A DNA stretch of 64,000 nucleotides from Comamonas piscis (GCF_014109725.1 NZ_CP058554.1:4216001-4280000), one strand, 5' to 3'. Numbered from the stretch's first letter, positions 51,179 to 61,020 are shown. Numbers and translations: made by a program. The notes: a model not told the origin generated them from the letters alone.

Positions 51179-52159
51179 TCATGGCAGCAGGATGCTGCTG
51201 CCCGTGGTCTTGCGGGCCTCCAACGCGCGGTGCGCGGCCTGCACCTCGGACAGCGCAAAGCGCTGCGCGATGTGGACCTTGACCTGGCCCGTGCCGACGA
51301 CGGCGAACAGGTCGTTGGCCATGGATTGGCAGGCCTCGCGCGAGCGCAGATGGGTGAACAGGCCCTGGCGGGTGACATAGAGGCTCTTGGCCGCCAGGAT
51401 GGCCGGCGCAAAAGGTGGCACCGGGCCGGAGGCATTGCCAAACGAGACCATCAGGCCAAAGGCGCGCAGGCACTGCAGCGAGCCCTCCCAGGTGTCCTTG
51501 CCGACGGAGTCATAGACGACTTTGACGCCCTTGCCGGCGGTGATGTCCTTGACCCGCTCGGCAAAGTTTTCGGTACGGTAGTTGATGGCTACCTCGGCGC
51601 CATTGGCGAGGGCCAGCTGGCATTTTTCGTCCGATCCTGCGGTGGCGATCAGGCGCAGGCCCAGGGCCTTGGCCCATTGGCAGGCGATCAAGCCGACGCC
51701 GCCAGCAGCGGCATGGAACAGCACAAAGTCGCCTGAATGCAGGCCTTCGACCGGCTTGGCCTGGCGCAGCAGGTACTGGGCGGTCAGGCCCTTGAGCATC
51801 ATCGCGGCGCCAGTTTCAAAATCAATGCTGTCGGGCAGTTGGCAGACATAGGCGGCGGGCATCACCCGCACTTCGCTGTAGCTGCCGGGCGGGTTGCTGG
51901 CATAGGCCACGCGGTCGCCCGCCTTCAGGTGCTGCACGCCGTCGCCCACGGCCTCGACCACGCCTGCAGCCTCCATGCCCAGGTTCAGCGGCATCGGCAG
52001 GGTGTAGAGGCCCGTGCGCTGGTAGACATCGATAAAGTTGAGCCCAATCGCATGGTGGCGAATACGCACCTCGCCGGGGCCGGGCGCGCCGACGTCCACG
52101 TCGACCAGCTTCATCTCCTCGGGTCCGCCGTTGCGCGCAATCTGTACTGCCAATGACAT
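51179..52159 (-). CDS. Quinone oxidoreductase (zinc-free MDR family)
   Basis: The 326-residue protein has the medium-chain reductase fold with NFIDVYQRTGLY and the NADPH-binding AAAGGVGLIACQWAKALG, but no catalytic zinc ligands, as in QOR/zeta-crystallin proteins. It reduces quinones or other enones with NADPH. AGGAG lies before the ATG at 52159 (MSLAVQIARN). Upstream frames that extend further are not supported. Confidence 0.9.
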   Translation of the reverse strand: MSLAVQIARNGGPEEMKLVDVDVGAPGPGEVRIRHHAIGLNFIDVYQRTGLYTLPMPLNLGMEAAGVVEAVGDGVQHLKAGDRVAYASNPPGSYSEVRVMPAAYVCQLPDSIDFETGAAMMLKGLTAQYLLRQAKPVEGLHSGDFVLFHAAAGGVGLIACQWAKALGLRLIATAGSDEKCQLALANGAEVAINYRTENFAERVKDITAGKGVKVVYDSVGKDTWEGSLQCLRAFGLMVSFGNASGPVPPFAPAILAAKSLYVTRQGLFTHLRSREACQSMANDLFAVVGTGQVKVHIAQRFALSEVQAAHRALEARKTTGSSILLP

Positions 52160-52234
52160 GGAATTCTCCTGTGGTGATCTGGGTGCTGCCAGTCGCCATG
52201 CTGCCACGCTTTCACACAGGCAGCTGTCACGGGG

Positions 52235-53152
52235 ATGTACAGTCGCGCCATGCAACAAAAACTGACACCGTCGACCATGGCGCTGCTGACCGCCGCCCCG
52301 CTGATGTGGGCGGGCAATGCCGTCATGGGCCGGCTGGTGCATGAGCTGGTCTCGCCAATGCTGCTGAACTTTGTGCGCTGGCTGCTGGCCTTTGCCATCT
52401 TGCTGCCGCTGGCGTACCCCTTGCTGCGCCGAGCCAGCCCGCTGTGGCCGCACTGGAAGCGCTGGGCCGTCATCGGCCTGCTGGGCATTGGCTGCTACAA
52501 CGCCTTCCAGTACCTGGCACTCAAAACCTCGGGGCCCATCAATGTGACCTTGGTGGCATCCAGCATGCCGCTGTGGATGATGGCCTTTGGCATGCTGTTT
52601 TTCCAGACCCGCATCACCCGGCCACAAATGCTGGGCGCGCTGTTCTCGATCAGCGGCGTGCTGGTGGTGCTGAGCCATGGGGATTGGCAGCAGCTGAGCC
52701 AGCTGCGCCTGGTGACCGGAGATTTGTTCATGCTGCTGTCCACCGCCTGCTGGTCTCTCTACACCTGGCTGCTGGTGCGCACCACCGAGCCCGCGGGCAT
52801 CAAAAGCCAGTGGGCGCTGCTGCTGATGGCCCAGCTGGCCTTTGGCCTGCTGTGGTCGGGCCTGTTTGCGGGCGCCGAATGGGCGCTGGGCGCCAGCCAG
52901 CTGCAGATGAGCAGCACCCTGCTCTGGGCCATTGCCTATATCGTCATCGGCCCGGCCATCTTGGCCTACCGCTGCTGGGGGCTGGGTGTGCAGCGGGTGG
53001 GGCCTACCGTGGCGGGGTTCTTCAGCAACTTGACGCCGCTGTTTGCTGCGGTGCTGTCTGCGGCGTTTTTGGGCGAGCCGCCCCAGCTCTACCATGGCGC
53101 GGCCTTTGTGCTGGTGATCGCCGGGATTGTGATCTCGTCGCGCCGGGCTTGA
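52235..53152 (+). CDS. DMT/EamA-family transporter
   Basis: The 305-residue inner-membrane protein has two EamA repeats of five helices each (MALLTAAPLMWAGNAVMGRL opening the first; LRLVTGDLFMLLSTACWSLYTWLL opening the second). DMT proteins usually export metabolites. It is divergent from the quinone oxidoreductase gene. The ATG at 52235 or the one at 52250 could be the start. Confidence 0.88.
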   Translation: MYSRAMQQKLTPSTMALLTAAPLMWAGNAVMGRLVHELVSPMLLNFVRWLLAFAILLPLAYPLLRRASPLWPHWKRWAVIGLLGIGCYNAFQYLALKTSGPINVTLVASSMPLWMMAFGMLFFQTRITRPQMLGALFSISGVLVVLSHGDWQQLSQLRLVTGDLFMLLSTACWSLYTWLLVRTTEPAGIKSQWALLLMAQLAFGLLWSGLFAGAEWALGASQLQMSSTLLWAIAYIVIGPAILAYRCWGLGVQRVGPTVAGFFSNLTPLFAAVLSAAFLGEPPQLYHGAAFVLVIAGIVISSRRA

Positions 53153-53274
53153 TGCGGGCTGGCCGAGCCACTTACAACCTGCTACCGATAGAACGCCAGC
53201 TTCACACTGCCGCCCTTGCGCAAGCGCACAGTGCCACCCATATGCCGTGACACCACCACCGCGAGGACGCCGAG

Positions 53275-54138
53275 ATGAATGCGCAAGAACAAGCCCTGAT
53301 TGAGAACCTCTTCCAGCAACTGCGCCAGCTCGATGGCCAGCCCAAGGAAGGCCAGGCGGAAGCCTGCATCCGCCAGCTGGCGCAGCAAACCCCCGATGCG
53401 CTGTACTGGCTGACCCAGCGCAGCCTGCTGCTGGAGCAGGCGCTGCAACAGGCCCAGCAGCAGCAGGCGCAGTTGCAAACGCAATTGGCCGAGGCCCAGG
53501 CAGCTGCCGCCAAACCCACCAGCGGCAGCGGTACCAGCTTTTTAGGTGCCGGGCTGGACACGCATTTTGGCCGTACCCCGGATTCCAACCTGGCCAGCCG
53601 CAGCCCCGCTGGCTATGCCTCCGGCTATCCGCAGAACAATGCTGCCCCCGCAGGCTATGGCGATACGCCAGCCCCTGCCAGCAGCGGGCGCTGGTTTGGC
53701 GCGGCCCCCGCTGCACCGGCAACACAACCCGTGCCTGCACAGCCCACAGCCGGCTCGGCAGCGGGCGGCTTTTTGGGCCAGGCCGCTGCCTCCGTCGCCG
53801 GCGTGGCGGGCGGAATGCTGCTGTTCAATGGGCTGAGCCACCTTTGGAACAACCCGGCCCAGGCAGCGGCCAACCCCGCCCATGCAGCCACCCCTGCCGC
53901 CGACACCAGCAGCGCCGCCAGCAGCAGCGACAGCGCTACTGCCAGCACCGACAACAGCGGCCTGGACCAGCTCGCCCAGCAGGCCGGCCGCGACCATGTG
54001 GATGCGTCTGCCAACCGCTTTCTGCCGGATTCGGACAACAGCAGCAATAACAGCAGTAGCAGCAGCAGCAGCCAGGACGTTGCGGACTATGACAGCGGCG
54101 ACGATGGTTTTGACTTTTTTGGCGACGACCAGGCCTGA
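53275..54138 (+). CDS. DUF2076 domain protein
   Basis: The 287-residue protein has an N-terminal helical region (LIENLFQQLRQLDGQPKEGQAEACIRQLA; Gln-rich coiled coil around residues 55-80) of the DUF2076 type. A Pro/Ala-rich middle, the GGGFLGQAA-like glycine motif AAGGFLGQAAASVAGVAGGM, and an acidic Ser-rich, Asp-rich tail follow. It has no signal peptide. Function unknown; several homologues are linked to stress or envelope functions, but I would not assign one. Confidence 0.85.
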   Translation: MNAQEQALIENLFQQLRQLDGQPKEGQAEACIRQLAQQTPDALYWLTQRSLLLEQALQQAQQQQAQLQTQLAEAQAAAAKPTSGSGTSFLGAGLDTHFGRTPDSNLASRSPAGYASGYPQNNAAPAGYGDTPAPASSGRWFGAAPAAPATQPVPAQPTAGSAAGGFLGQAAASVAGVAGGMLLFNGLSHLWNNPAQAAANPAHAATPAADTSSAASSSDSATASTDNSGLDQLAQQAGRDHVDASANRFLPDSDNSSNNSSSSSSSQDVADYDSGDDGFDFFGDDQA

Positions 54139-54168
54139 TCGCCGCCGCTAAACATCAGACGTAAAAAA

Positions 54169-54207
54169 GCCGCCCGGGCAATTCCGTTGCTCGGGCGGCT
54201 TTGTTTT
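54169..54207. terminator. Bidirectional terminator between DUF2076 and the SDR gene
   Basis: GCCGCCCGGGCAA pairs with TTGCTCGGGCGGC (one mismatch) across a 5-base loop. It is flanked by an A-run on the left and TTTGTTTT on the right, so it can stop transcription from both convergent genes. Confidence 0.88.
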
Positions 54208-54219
54208 GGGTGCCGACGT

Positions 54220-55047
54220 TTAGTAGGTACCGGCGTAGGAGCCGCCGTCCGGCAGGATGTTCTGGCCGGTCATATAGGCCGCCTGCTGGCTGCACAGAAA
54301 CGCACAGATGGCGCCAAACTCATCGGCGGTGCCATAGCGGCCGGCAGGAATCTGCTTTTGCTGCGATTCGCGGATATCGGCTTCGCTCTTGCCCGTCTTG
54401 CTGGCGGTGGCAGAGATGGTGGCGGCAATGCGGTCGGTGTCGAACTTGCCCGGCAGGATGTTGTTGATGGTCACGCCTTTGCCAGCGATGGGGCTGCGTG
54501 CGACGCCAGCCACAAAGCCAGTCAGGCCACTGCGTGCGCCGTTGGACAGGCCGAGGATATCGATGGGCGCCTTCACGGAGCTGGAGGTGATATTGACGAT
54601 GCGGCCAAAACCGCGCTCGGCCATGCCGTCGATCAGGGTCTGGATAAGCGCAATGGGGGTGAGCATGTTGGCGTCGAGCGCCTTGATCCAGGCTTCGCGG
54701 TCCCAGTCGCGGAAATCACCGGGTGGCGGGCCACCGGCATTGTTCACCAGAATGTCAAAGCGCAGGCCAGGGCCGCCTTCGGCATTCAGCACGGCAGCAC
54801 GGCCGGCTTCGGTGGTGATGTCAGCCGCGACAGCGATGACCTGGGGGGCGACGCGGCCGGGGGCTGCAGCGGCCCACATGGCGGCCATCACCTTGAGCTG
54901 GCGGGCAGTGTCCTTCAAGGCTTCTTCGCCACGGGCGTTGATGACGACATTAACGCCCTCATTGACCAGCGCTTGCGCGCAACCACGGCCCAGGCCCTTG
55001 CTGGCCGCGCAGACCAGTGCCCATTTGTTGGCAATTCCAAAATCCAT
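54220..55047 (-). CDS. SDR-family oxidoreductase lacking the catalytic Tyr/Lys
   Basis: The 275-residue Rossmann protein has the NAD-binding ASKGLGRG segment and NNAGG, and the catalytic Ser region NITSSSVKAPI. Where classical SDRs have YxxxK this protein reads ILGLSNGARSGLTGF, so Tyr and Lys are missing. It belongs to a known atypical 3-ketoacyl-reductase-like subgroup; enzyme activity is uncertain. AGGAG lies 8 bases before the ATG at 55047, which is preferred over a TTG two codons upstream. Confidence 0.85.
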   Translation of the reverse strand: MDFGIANKWALVCAASKGLGRGCAQALVNEGVNVVINARGEEALKDTARQLKVMAAMWAAAAPGRVAPQVIAVAADITTEAGRAAVLNAEGGPGLRFDILVNNAGGPPPGDFRDWDREAWIKALDANMLTPIALIQTLIDGMAERGFGRIVNITSSSVKAPIDILGLSNGARSGLTGFVAGVARSPIAGKGVTINNILPGKFDTDRIAATISATASKTGKSEADIRESQQKQIPAGRYGTADEFGAICAFLCSQQAAYMTGQNILPDGGSYAGTY

Positions 55048-55119
55048 AATCAAATCTCCTTGTGGGTATCGATGCTAAGTCACAAATGGCCCCGAGGTTG
55101 GCGCGCATGCGCATGCCCT

Positions 55120-56049
55120 TTATGGCCTTTTGACTTGGTGGGTGAATACGTAGATGCCCGTCAGCACCAGCGCGGTGCCGGCGACCATCACCGGGGTCAG
55201 CGGCTCGCCCAGCAGCCACACACCCATCAGGATGGTGGACAGCGGGCCGATCATGCCGGTCTGCGCCACGGTCGCAGCGCCCAGGCGCTCAACCGCCAGC
55301 ATCACCAGCAAGACGGGGACGGCGGTACACAGCGTGGCGTTGAGGACGGACAGCCAGATAACGGCCGAATCCACCTGCGCGGCCTGCAGTGGCCGGGTCA
55401 GCAAAAACTGCGCAATGCAGAACAGGCAGGCAAAGCTGGTGGCCAGCCCTACCAGGCGCAAAGCACCCAGGCGCTTCACATACTGGGCGCTGTAGACCAG
55501 GTAGATGGCATAGCTCACGGCGCTTAAAAACACCAGGGTGGCGCCCCAGCCCACCTGCTGGCCGGCGCCGTGGGTGTACAGCTCCATGCCAAACACCAGC
55601 ATCACGCCGGCATAGCTGATGGCCAGGCCCAGCAGCTGGCGGGCGCTGGCCACCTTGCGGTACAGCAGCCAGCCCAGCGCCAGCACCAAGGTGGGGTTGA
55701 GGTAGAGAATCAGCCGCTCCAGCCCCGCGCTGATATAGCTCAGCCCGGCAAAGTCGAGGTAGCTGGAGAGGTAGTAGCCGCAAAAGCCCAGGGCCACCAC
55801 GGCCAGCCAGTCGCGCAGCGTGAGCGCCGGTTTGCCCCGCCCAGCCCACCAGGCCATGATGACAAACAGCGGCAGCGCAAACAGCATGCGGTACATGATC
55901 AGGGTGATCGCATCGACGCCATGGCGGTAGGCCAGCTTGACGATGATGGCCTTGCCGCTGAAGGCGATGGCCCCGATCACGGCGCAAATCAGGCCGGTGC
56001 GGCGCACGCCGGGCGGCAGCACCGCAACGGGTGCAACAGAAACAGACAA
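55120..56049 (-). CDS. DMT/EamA-family transporter
   Basis: The 309-residue membrane protein has two EamA repeats (TGLICAVIGAIAFSGKAIIV in the first; VGWGATLVFLSAVSYAIYLV in the second). The start is a TTG at 56049 preceded by GGAGAG at good spacing, giving LSVSVAPVAV. The frame stays open far upstream but that part is antisense to the DUF3422 gene's code and not real. Function: probable metabolite exporter. Confidence 0.83.
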   Translation of the reverse strand: MSVSVAPVAVLPPGVRRTGLICAVIGAIAFSGKAIIVKLAYRHGVDAITLIMYRMLFALPLFVIMAWWAGRGKPALTLRDWLAVVALGFCGYYLSSYLDFAGLSYISAGLERLILYLNPTLVLALGWLLYRKVASARQLLGLAISYAGVMLVFGMELYTHGAGQQVGWGATLVFLSAVSYAIYLVYSAQYVKRLGALRLVGLATSFACLFCIAQFLLTRPLQAAQVDSAVIWLSVLNATLCTAVPVLLVMLAVERLGAATVAQTGMIGPLSTILMGVWLLGEPLTPVMVAGTALVLTGIYVFTHQVKRP

Positions 56050-56069
56050 GATAACTCTCCAAGAACCAG

Positions 56070-57377
56070 TCAGTGCTGGTCCGCCGACCCATGGAACAAA
56101 CGGTGGTGCATGCGGCGAATCGACCACCAAACGCCCAAGCCTATCACCGGGATGGCCAGCGCCGCCGTCGTTTCTGGCGACAGTGGCCACCCCCATTTCT
56201 GCAGGCCCTTGGCCAGGTAACTGATGAGGCCGGTGATGTAGTAGGTGATGGCCGCGACCGACAGGCCCTCGACCGTGGACTGCATCTTGAGCTGCAGGCC
56301 CTGGCGCTCGTTCATCGCTTTCAGCACCTCTTGCCGGCCCTGTTTCTGGCTGATGTCGACGCGCGTCTGCAGCAGGTTGCTGAGGCGCGATACACGCTGG
56401 GACAGCGCTTCGAGCCGCTGGTGGGCCGACACACAGGTGTTGCGCGCGGGGGTGAGGCGCCGATCCATGAAATCGCCAATGGTCTGGTAGCTGCCCAGCC
56501 GCGTTTCCTGGATATCGCCCACCCGCTGCTGCACCAGCGCAAAGTAGGCGGTGCTGGCGGAGAAGCGCGAGTGGTGGGCGGCGTACTGGCTCTCCACCTG
56601 CGCGGCCAGGCGGGTGAGTTGGTCGAGCAGTTGCGGCTCGCTGGCGGCACCGGCGCTGCGGATGGCCGATGACAGATCGGCCAGTTCGGACTCGGTGCTG
56701 GCGAGCTTTTCCATGGTTTCGCGCGCGGCAGGCAGGCCCAGCAAGGCGGCCATGCGGTAGGTCTCGATCTCCAGCAGGCGCTGCACCAAACGGCCACTGC
56801 GCGCGGCCGACAGGCCCTGGTTCAGCACAAACAGGCGCGATGCGCCATCTGAGTGGATGGAGAAATCGGTGTAGATATGCGCCTTCTGGTCGGAGGCCTG
56901 GGAGGCCACGAGCTTGTCCTCGTACAGCCAGCGCTGCTCGACCTTTTTCTCCAGCGCGGGCGATGCGGGCAGCACCCAGGCGTTCATTGCCAGCAGGCAG
57001 CGGCCGGGCAAACCGGCCAGCCATTGGGCGGGCACCAGGTCGCTGGCGGACGGCAGCTCGGCCTCGTCCAGCGCCTCGGGGCGGATGGGCACCATCCAGG
57101 TCCAAGAGACAAACTCGGTGTGCAGCTCCCAGCGCAGGCGGCCATTGCCCAGGTCCAGGCGCAGGTGGTTGGCCTCGGCATCGGGCACGGGCAGCTGCAG
57201 ATCGCGCAGCAACTGGTGCAGCCACTGGCGGCTGGCCGCGCGCTCGGCGGCATCGGCCCACATTACCGTGCAGAACACGGCGGTGTTGTCGGGCAGGGCT
57301 TCAGGGGGGCGGGAATGGACTTCGTTGTGCAGCGCACGGCGCAGATCGTGCTGTTGCAACAGGGGCAGGTTTTTCAT
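56070..57377 (-). CDS. DUF3422 family membrane-anchored protein
   Basis: The 435-residue protein starts MKNLPLLQQHDLRRALHNEVHSRPPE, a hallmark of DUF3422. It has a long helical middle with coiled-coil character (VSRLSNLLQTRVDISQKQGRQEVLKAMNERQ). It ends in two membrane helices (VEGLSVAAITYYITGLISYL; TTAALAIPVIGLGVWWSI), like CorA-type topology. Function unknown; the resemblance to CorA-like magnesium transporters is only in overall form. It is upstream of the DMT gene in the same direction. Confidence 0.85.
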   Translation of the reverse strand: MKNLPLLQQHDLRRALHNEVHSRPPEALPDNTAVFCTVMWADAAERAASRQWLHQLLRDLQLPVPDAEANHLRLDLGNGRLRWELHTEFVSWTWMVPIRPEALDEAELPSASDLVPAQWLAGLPGRCLLAMNAWVLPASPALEKKVEQRWLYEDKLVASQASDQKAHIYTDFSIHSDGASRLFVLNQGLSAARSGRLVQRLLEIETYRMAALLGLPAARETMEKLASTESELADLSSAIRSAGAASEPQLLDQLTRLAAQVESQYAAHHSRFSASTAYFALVQQRVGDIQETRLGSYQTIGDFMDRRLTPARNTCVSAHQRLEALSQRVSRLSNLLQTRVDISQKQGRQEVLKAMNERQGLQLKMQSTVEGLSVAAITYYITGLISYLAKGLQKWGWPLSPETTAALAIPVIGLGVWWSIRRMHHRLFHGSADQH

Positions 57378-57501
57378 GAAAGACAAAAAGCGGCAATAAC
57401 CAGACGGCAAGCCGTCGAACTGCTGCAATTGTCGTGCCAAGCCAATAGTTGTGCAGGCGCCCGATCAAAGCGGCGCGCCTGCCCTGCGCGCAATGGCCGT
57501 T

Positions 57502-58152
57502 TTACTGCGGCACCTCAAAGCTCAAGGTGGCCGTGTGGCGCACCTCGTCGTACTGCTTGCCATCGATCTTGACGCTGCCGTTGTTGACCCGGGCCGTCAC
57601 CTCCAGCACATAGAGGCCGGGGAACGACGGCGTAAAGCTCACCGTGCCATTCTTGGCGGGGGCCAGCACACGGCGCCAGCCTTCGCTGGTGTCCACATTC
57701 ACCTGGCTGGCTGCCACCGGCCGGCCCTTGAACATCAGCTGGTAGGTGTTGCCCTGGGGCGTTGTCGGCACCAGCTCCAGGTCATTGACGGCCTTGGTCT
57801 CCTGGCGGCCAAAGCGGGCCTGGTAGTAGGTCAGCACGCCATCGCTGCCAGCACGGGTGGCCGAAAAGCGCTGGTCCGCTGCAGCGCCCTCCTCCTTGCC
57901 CAGCACATAGGCATCAGCCGATGCCGGCACGGTCTTGCCCTCGGCCACTACCTGGCGCGGCTCGCTCAGTTCGCTCAGTTGGCCGGGCGCCTTGTGCAGC
58001 TCGCCCACTTGGGCGCGGGTCTGGCCGTTCTCGGTCTGCAGCCACAGGTAATCGGCATGGGCGGGCAACGCGGCGCCGATGCTGGCAGACACGGCAAAAG
58101 CCGCCGCCAACAGTGGGCGAAACAGGTTGGATGGTTGGGTGTTATTGGACAT
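57502..58152 (-). CDS. DUF4198 domain periplasmic protein
   Basis: The 216-residue protein has a signal peptide ending PAHA and mature sequence ADYLWLQTENGQ with the DUF4198 beta-sandwich (FKGRPVAASQVNV; FTPSFPGLYVLEV). AGGAGGAG precedes the ATG. DUF4198 proteins are often encoded beside TonB receptors for metal uptake. Here the neighbour upstream in the same direction is a TonB receptor, with 277 bases between, so it may help metal delivery (inference). Confidence 0.82.
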   Translation of the reverse strand: MSNNTQPSNLFRPLLAAAFAVSASIGAALPAHADYLWLQTENGQTRAQVGELHKAPGQLSELSEPRQVVAEGKTVPASADAYVLGKEEGAAADQRFSATRAGSDGVLTYYQARFGRQETKAVNDLELVPTTPQGNTYQLMFKGRPVAASQVNVDTSEGWRRVLAPAKNGTVSFTPSFPGLYVLEVTARVNNGSVKIDGKQYDEVRHTATLSFEVPQ

Positions 58153-58429
58153 AAGCTCCTCCTCTTGGGCTGGATGGGGGTGGCTGGCGGGATCCCGGCG
58201 GCATGCGCAGCAGCAGGGGCAGCGGCATGGACAGGGAATAGCTGGCTCAGGGGTGGCTATCGCGCAGCGCCGGCCGCAAGCTCTGGGGCCTGCGGGGCCC
58301 ACCCGGGGCGGGTGGCTTGCGGATCGCAACGCGCAGCCTAACGCAGTTTGAGCAGCGCAAAACCCGGACCCTGCCGTTTTTTGGCAAGGCCGGGTTCTGC
58401 AGATGCGGGCTTGGCGGCCCTGATGCCGA

Positions 58430-60916
58430 TTACAGCTTGGGCGTGTACTTCAGGGTCAGCATGGCATTGCGCGGATCGCCATAGATGCCGCCGGTGTAGC
58501 CCACATAGCCGGGCTGCAGGTAGTGCTTGTCAAACAGGTTATTGACGTTAAGGGCCACGCTGACTTCGGGCGTGGCCTGGTAGGCCAGGCGCAGGCTGGT
58601 GATGGTGCTGCCCGCCACCTTGAAAGAGCGGTCATAGCTCAAGGTATGGCTTTGCGCGACGACGCCAGCACCCACACTCAGGCGGTTCCAATCGCCGGGC
58701 AGCTGGTAGGACAGCCAGGCGCGCAGCATGTGCTTGGGTGTCCAGGTGCTGAAGACCTGGCCCTGGTTGGTGGGGTCGTTCAGGAACTTGCTGGTGTTGA
58801 AGGTGTAGCCGACCATGGCTTGCAGGTCGCGTGCCACTTCGCCACTCACCTCCGCCTCCACACCCTGGCTGCGCACCTTGCCGGACGAGGTGGAGCAGTA
58901 CCAGCCATCGCAGGCATAGCCGGAGGCCAGGTCGTTGACGGCGCGGTTCTTGTGGTTGTATCGGAACAGCGCCAGCGAGGTGTTGAGCTTGCCGTTCATC
59001 AACTCACCCTTGATGCCCAGCTCGTAGTTGGTGCCGGTGATGGGGTCGAGCACCTTGCCGTCGACCGTGCGCTCGGACTGCGGCTCGAACACGCTGGTGT
59101 AGCTGCCGTACAGCGACCACTCGGGGGTAAGTGCATACACCAGACCGGCATAGGGTGTGATCTCGCCGGAGGTGCTGGTGACCTGGCGCTCATCGGTAAC
59201 GGCATTGGTGTAGAGCGAGTCATACCAGCTGGTGCGAGCGCCCACAATCGCGGTGAGCGGCTCGGTCAACCGGGTGCGCAGGCTGCCGTAGATGCCCTTT
59301 TGCCGCACATCGTAGGCGGACTTCCACTGCCGGCCACCGGCGGCCAGCAGGCTGTCCAAGGTCGGCTCGGGCCGGTGGTGGTCGATATTGAAAATATCGG
59401 CCCCCGAGGTAAAGGTGCGGGCATAGACATCGTTGGAGCGGTACTTGGAATAGTTGGCGCCCACGGTCACATCGTTGCGGAAGCCCGCCAGGTCAAAGCG
59501 GCCGTTGACGAAGGCATCGAACGCGACTTTTTTTAGGTCGAAATCGGTGTACCAGTCGTCATAGGTCACATCGCCACCACCGGCCGCCACCGTGCCGGTC
59601 ATGCGCTGGTGCAGCGAGGCATTTTGCTCGCTCACATGCAGCGCCGAGACCTTGAACTTCCAGTCGTTGTTGATGCGGTGGTTCAGGTCGGCATAGACCG
59701 TCGTTTGCTTGACGTTGGAGCGGTTCCAGTCGGAGCCGGTGTAGGTGGAGCGCGGCAGGTCGGTCATGCTGCCGTCTGCGTACAGCGGCAGGCCCATGAT
59801 GAAGGGACGGCCCTTACTGTCAAGCTGGCTCACGCCAAAGCCGACCGTGGTGTCGGGGCTGATGTCATAGTCCAGCGCGGCATACAGCGAGCGTGTGCGC
59901 TCATTCACATAATCGACAAAGGAGTGGCCGCGTGCCTCGTCCACCACCAGGCGGCCGCGCAGGCTGCCGTCTTCGTTCAGCGGTCCACCCGCATCAAGCT
60001 GCAGGCCATAGCGGTCCCAAGAGCCGGCGCGGGCGGTGACGGTCACCGTCTTCTCGCGCTGGCCGCGTTTGCGCACCAGGTTGACGGCGCCACCCGGGCT
60101 GCCCGTGCCCTGCAACAGGCCCGAGGCACCACGCAGCACCTCGATCCGGTCATAGAACGCCATGCCCTCGGCGCTCCAGTTGCCCAGCGAGTAGTGGTTG
60201 CGCGGAATCGCTACGCCGTCGTACTGCCAAGCATCGATCTGGAAGCCGCGCGAGGACAGCACCATGCCCTGGCCCACGCCCTTAACCCCCATCGTGCCGG
60301 TAGCCGCGTTCATGGCATCGCGCAAATCGCTGATGCCCTGCTCATCGAGCTGCTTGCGCGTGATCACGCTGATGGACTGCGGAATGTCCTTGAGCGCCTG
60401 GTCGCCCTTGTTGATGCTGACCGCTGATGCCGCCAGCGAGCCCGAGCCTTCGCTGGTGGCATTGCGCTCGCCTTGTGCGGTGACCGTCACGGTAGGCAAG
60501 GTGCTGGTGTCGGAGGCTGATGGCGTCGCCTTGATGACCATGGCCTCGCCCTGGCGCACTGCCATCAGGCCGCTGCCGGCCAGCAGACGATCCGCTGCTT
60601 GCTGCGGGGTCAGCATGCCGGAGACCGCGGGCGCCGTCTTGCCCTCGACCAGCGCCGGCGCAAAGCCTATCGACACGCCCGTGGCGGCCGACAGCGCCTG
60701 CAGTGCCGATCCCAGCGGCTGGGCCGCAATCGACAGGCTGCTGGCCTGGCCGGCCGGTGTGGCTGAAGGAGCGGCCTGCGCATGCACTGCCAGCGGCATG
60801 GCCAGCGCCAGTGCAGCGGCCAGGGCCAAAGGTGCAGGGTGGAAACGGGCGATTTTGGCAGCCGATGCGGCAGAGGCGTGGGACGGAGAACGGAAGCGCA
60901 GAGTGGTTTTGGACAT
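58430..60916 (-). CDS. TonB-dependent siderophore receptor with N-terminal STN domain
   Basis: The 828-residue outer-membrane receptor has a signal peptide, a secretin/TonB signalling domain (STN, about residues 60-110: LSIAAQPLGSALQALSAATG), a TonB box (TVTVTAQ), a plug with DIPQSISVITRKQLDEQG and RGFQIDAWQYDGVAIPRN, and a 22-strand barrel ending in LKYTPKL. The STN domain signals to FecR to activate the sigma factor upstream. It most likely imports a ferric siderophore of the pyoverdine/coprogen type. A perfect AATGA-ATC-TCATT palindrome just upstream is a candidate Fur site. Confidence 0.93.
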   Translation of the reverse strand: MSKTTLRFRSPSHASAASAAKIARFHPAPLALAAALALAMPLAVHAQAAPSATPAGQASSLSIAAQPLGSALQALSAATGVSIGFAPALVEGKTAPAVSGMLTPQQAADRLLAGSGLMAVRQGEAMVIKATPSASDTSTLPTVTVTAQGERNATSEGSGSLAASAVSINKGDQALKDIPQSISVITRKQLDEQGISDLRDAMNAATGTMGVKGVGQGMVLSSRGFQIDAWQYDGVAIPRNHYSLGNWSAEGMAFYDRIEVLRGASGLLQGTGSPGGAVNLVRKRGQREKTVTVTARAGSWDRYGLQLDAGGPLNEDGSLRGRLVVDEARGHSFVDYVNERTRSLYAALDYDISPDTTVGFGVSQLDSKGRPFIMGLPLYADGSMTDLPRSTYTGSDWNRSNVKQTTVYADLNHRINNDWKFKVSALHVSEQNASLHQRMTGTVAAGGGDVTYDDWYTDFDLKKVAFDAFVNGRFDLAGFRNDVTVGANYSKYRSNDVYARTFTSGADIFNIDHHRPEPTLDSLLAAGGRQWKSAYDVRQKGIYGSLRTRLTEPLTAIVGARTSWYDSLYTNAVTDERQVTSTSGEITPYAGLVYALTPEWSLYGSYTSVFEPQSERTVDGKVLDPITGTNYELGIKGELMNGKLNTSLALFRYNHKNRAVNDLASGYACDGWYCSTSSGKVRSQGVEAEVSGEVARDLQAMVGYTFNTSKFLNDPTNQGQVFSTWTPKHMLRAWLSYQLPGDWNRLSVGAGVVAQSHTLSYDRSFKVAGSTITSLRLAYQATPEVSVALNVNNLFDKHYLQPGYVGYTGGIYGDPRNAMLTLKYTPKL

Positions 60917-60933
60917 GGTCAGACAACGAAGTA

Positions 60934-60946
60934 AATGAATCTCATT
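60934..60946 (-). promoter_or_regulatory. Candidate Fur site before the TonB receptor gene
   Basis: AATGAATCTCATT is a perfect 5-3-5 palindrome resembling Fur half-sites, 18 bases upstream of the receptor ATG. It matches the expected iron-controlled promoter for this gene class. Confidence 0.5.
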
Positions 60947-61020
60947 ACCTTCTATGACGCACCGCAGGCGCAGAACTGCACCCCGCCCGCGCTATTTATT
61001 TGAATTATTTTTTCCAGGTA

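Noticed and set aside
51179..53740. Apparent 853-codon extension of the quinone oxidoreductase
   Set aside because: The extension lies antisense to the DMT and DUF2076 genes. The ATG at 52159 has a proper binding site and gives the family's N-terminus.
55120..57261. Apparent 713-codon fusion of the DMT transporter with upstream sequence
   Set aside because: The upstream part is an off-frame reading of the DUF3422 gene. A TTG with a good binding site at 56049 marks the real start.
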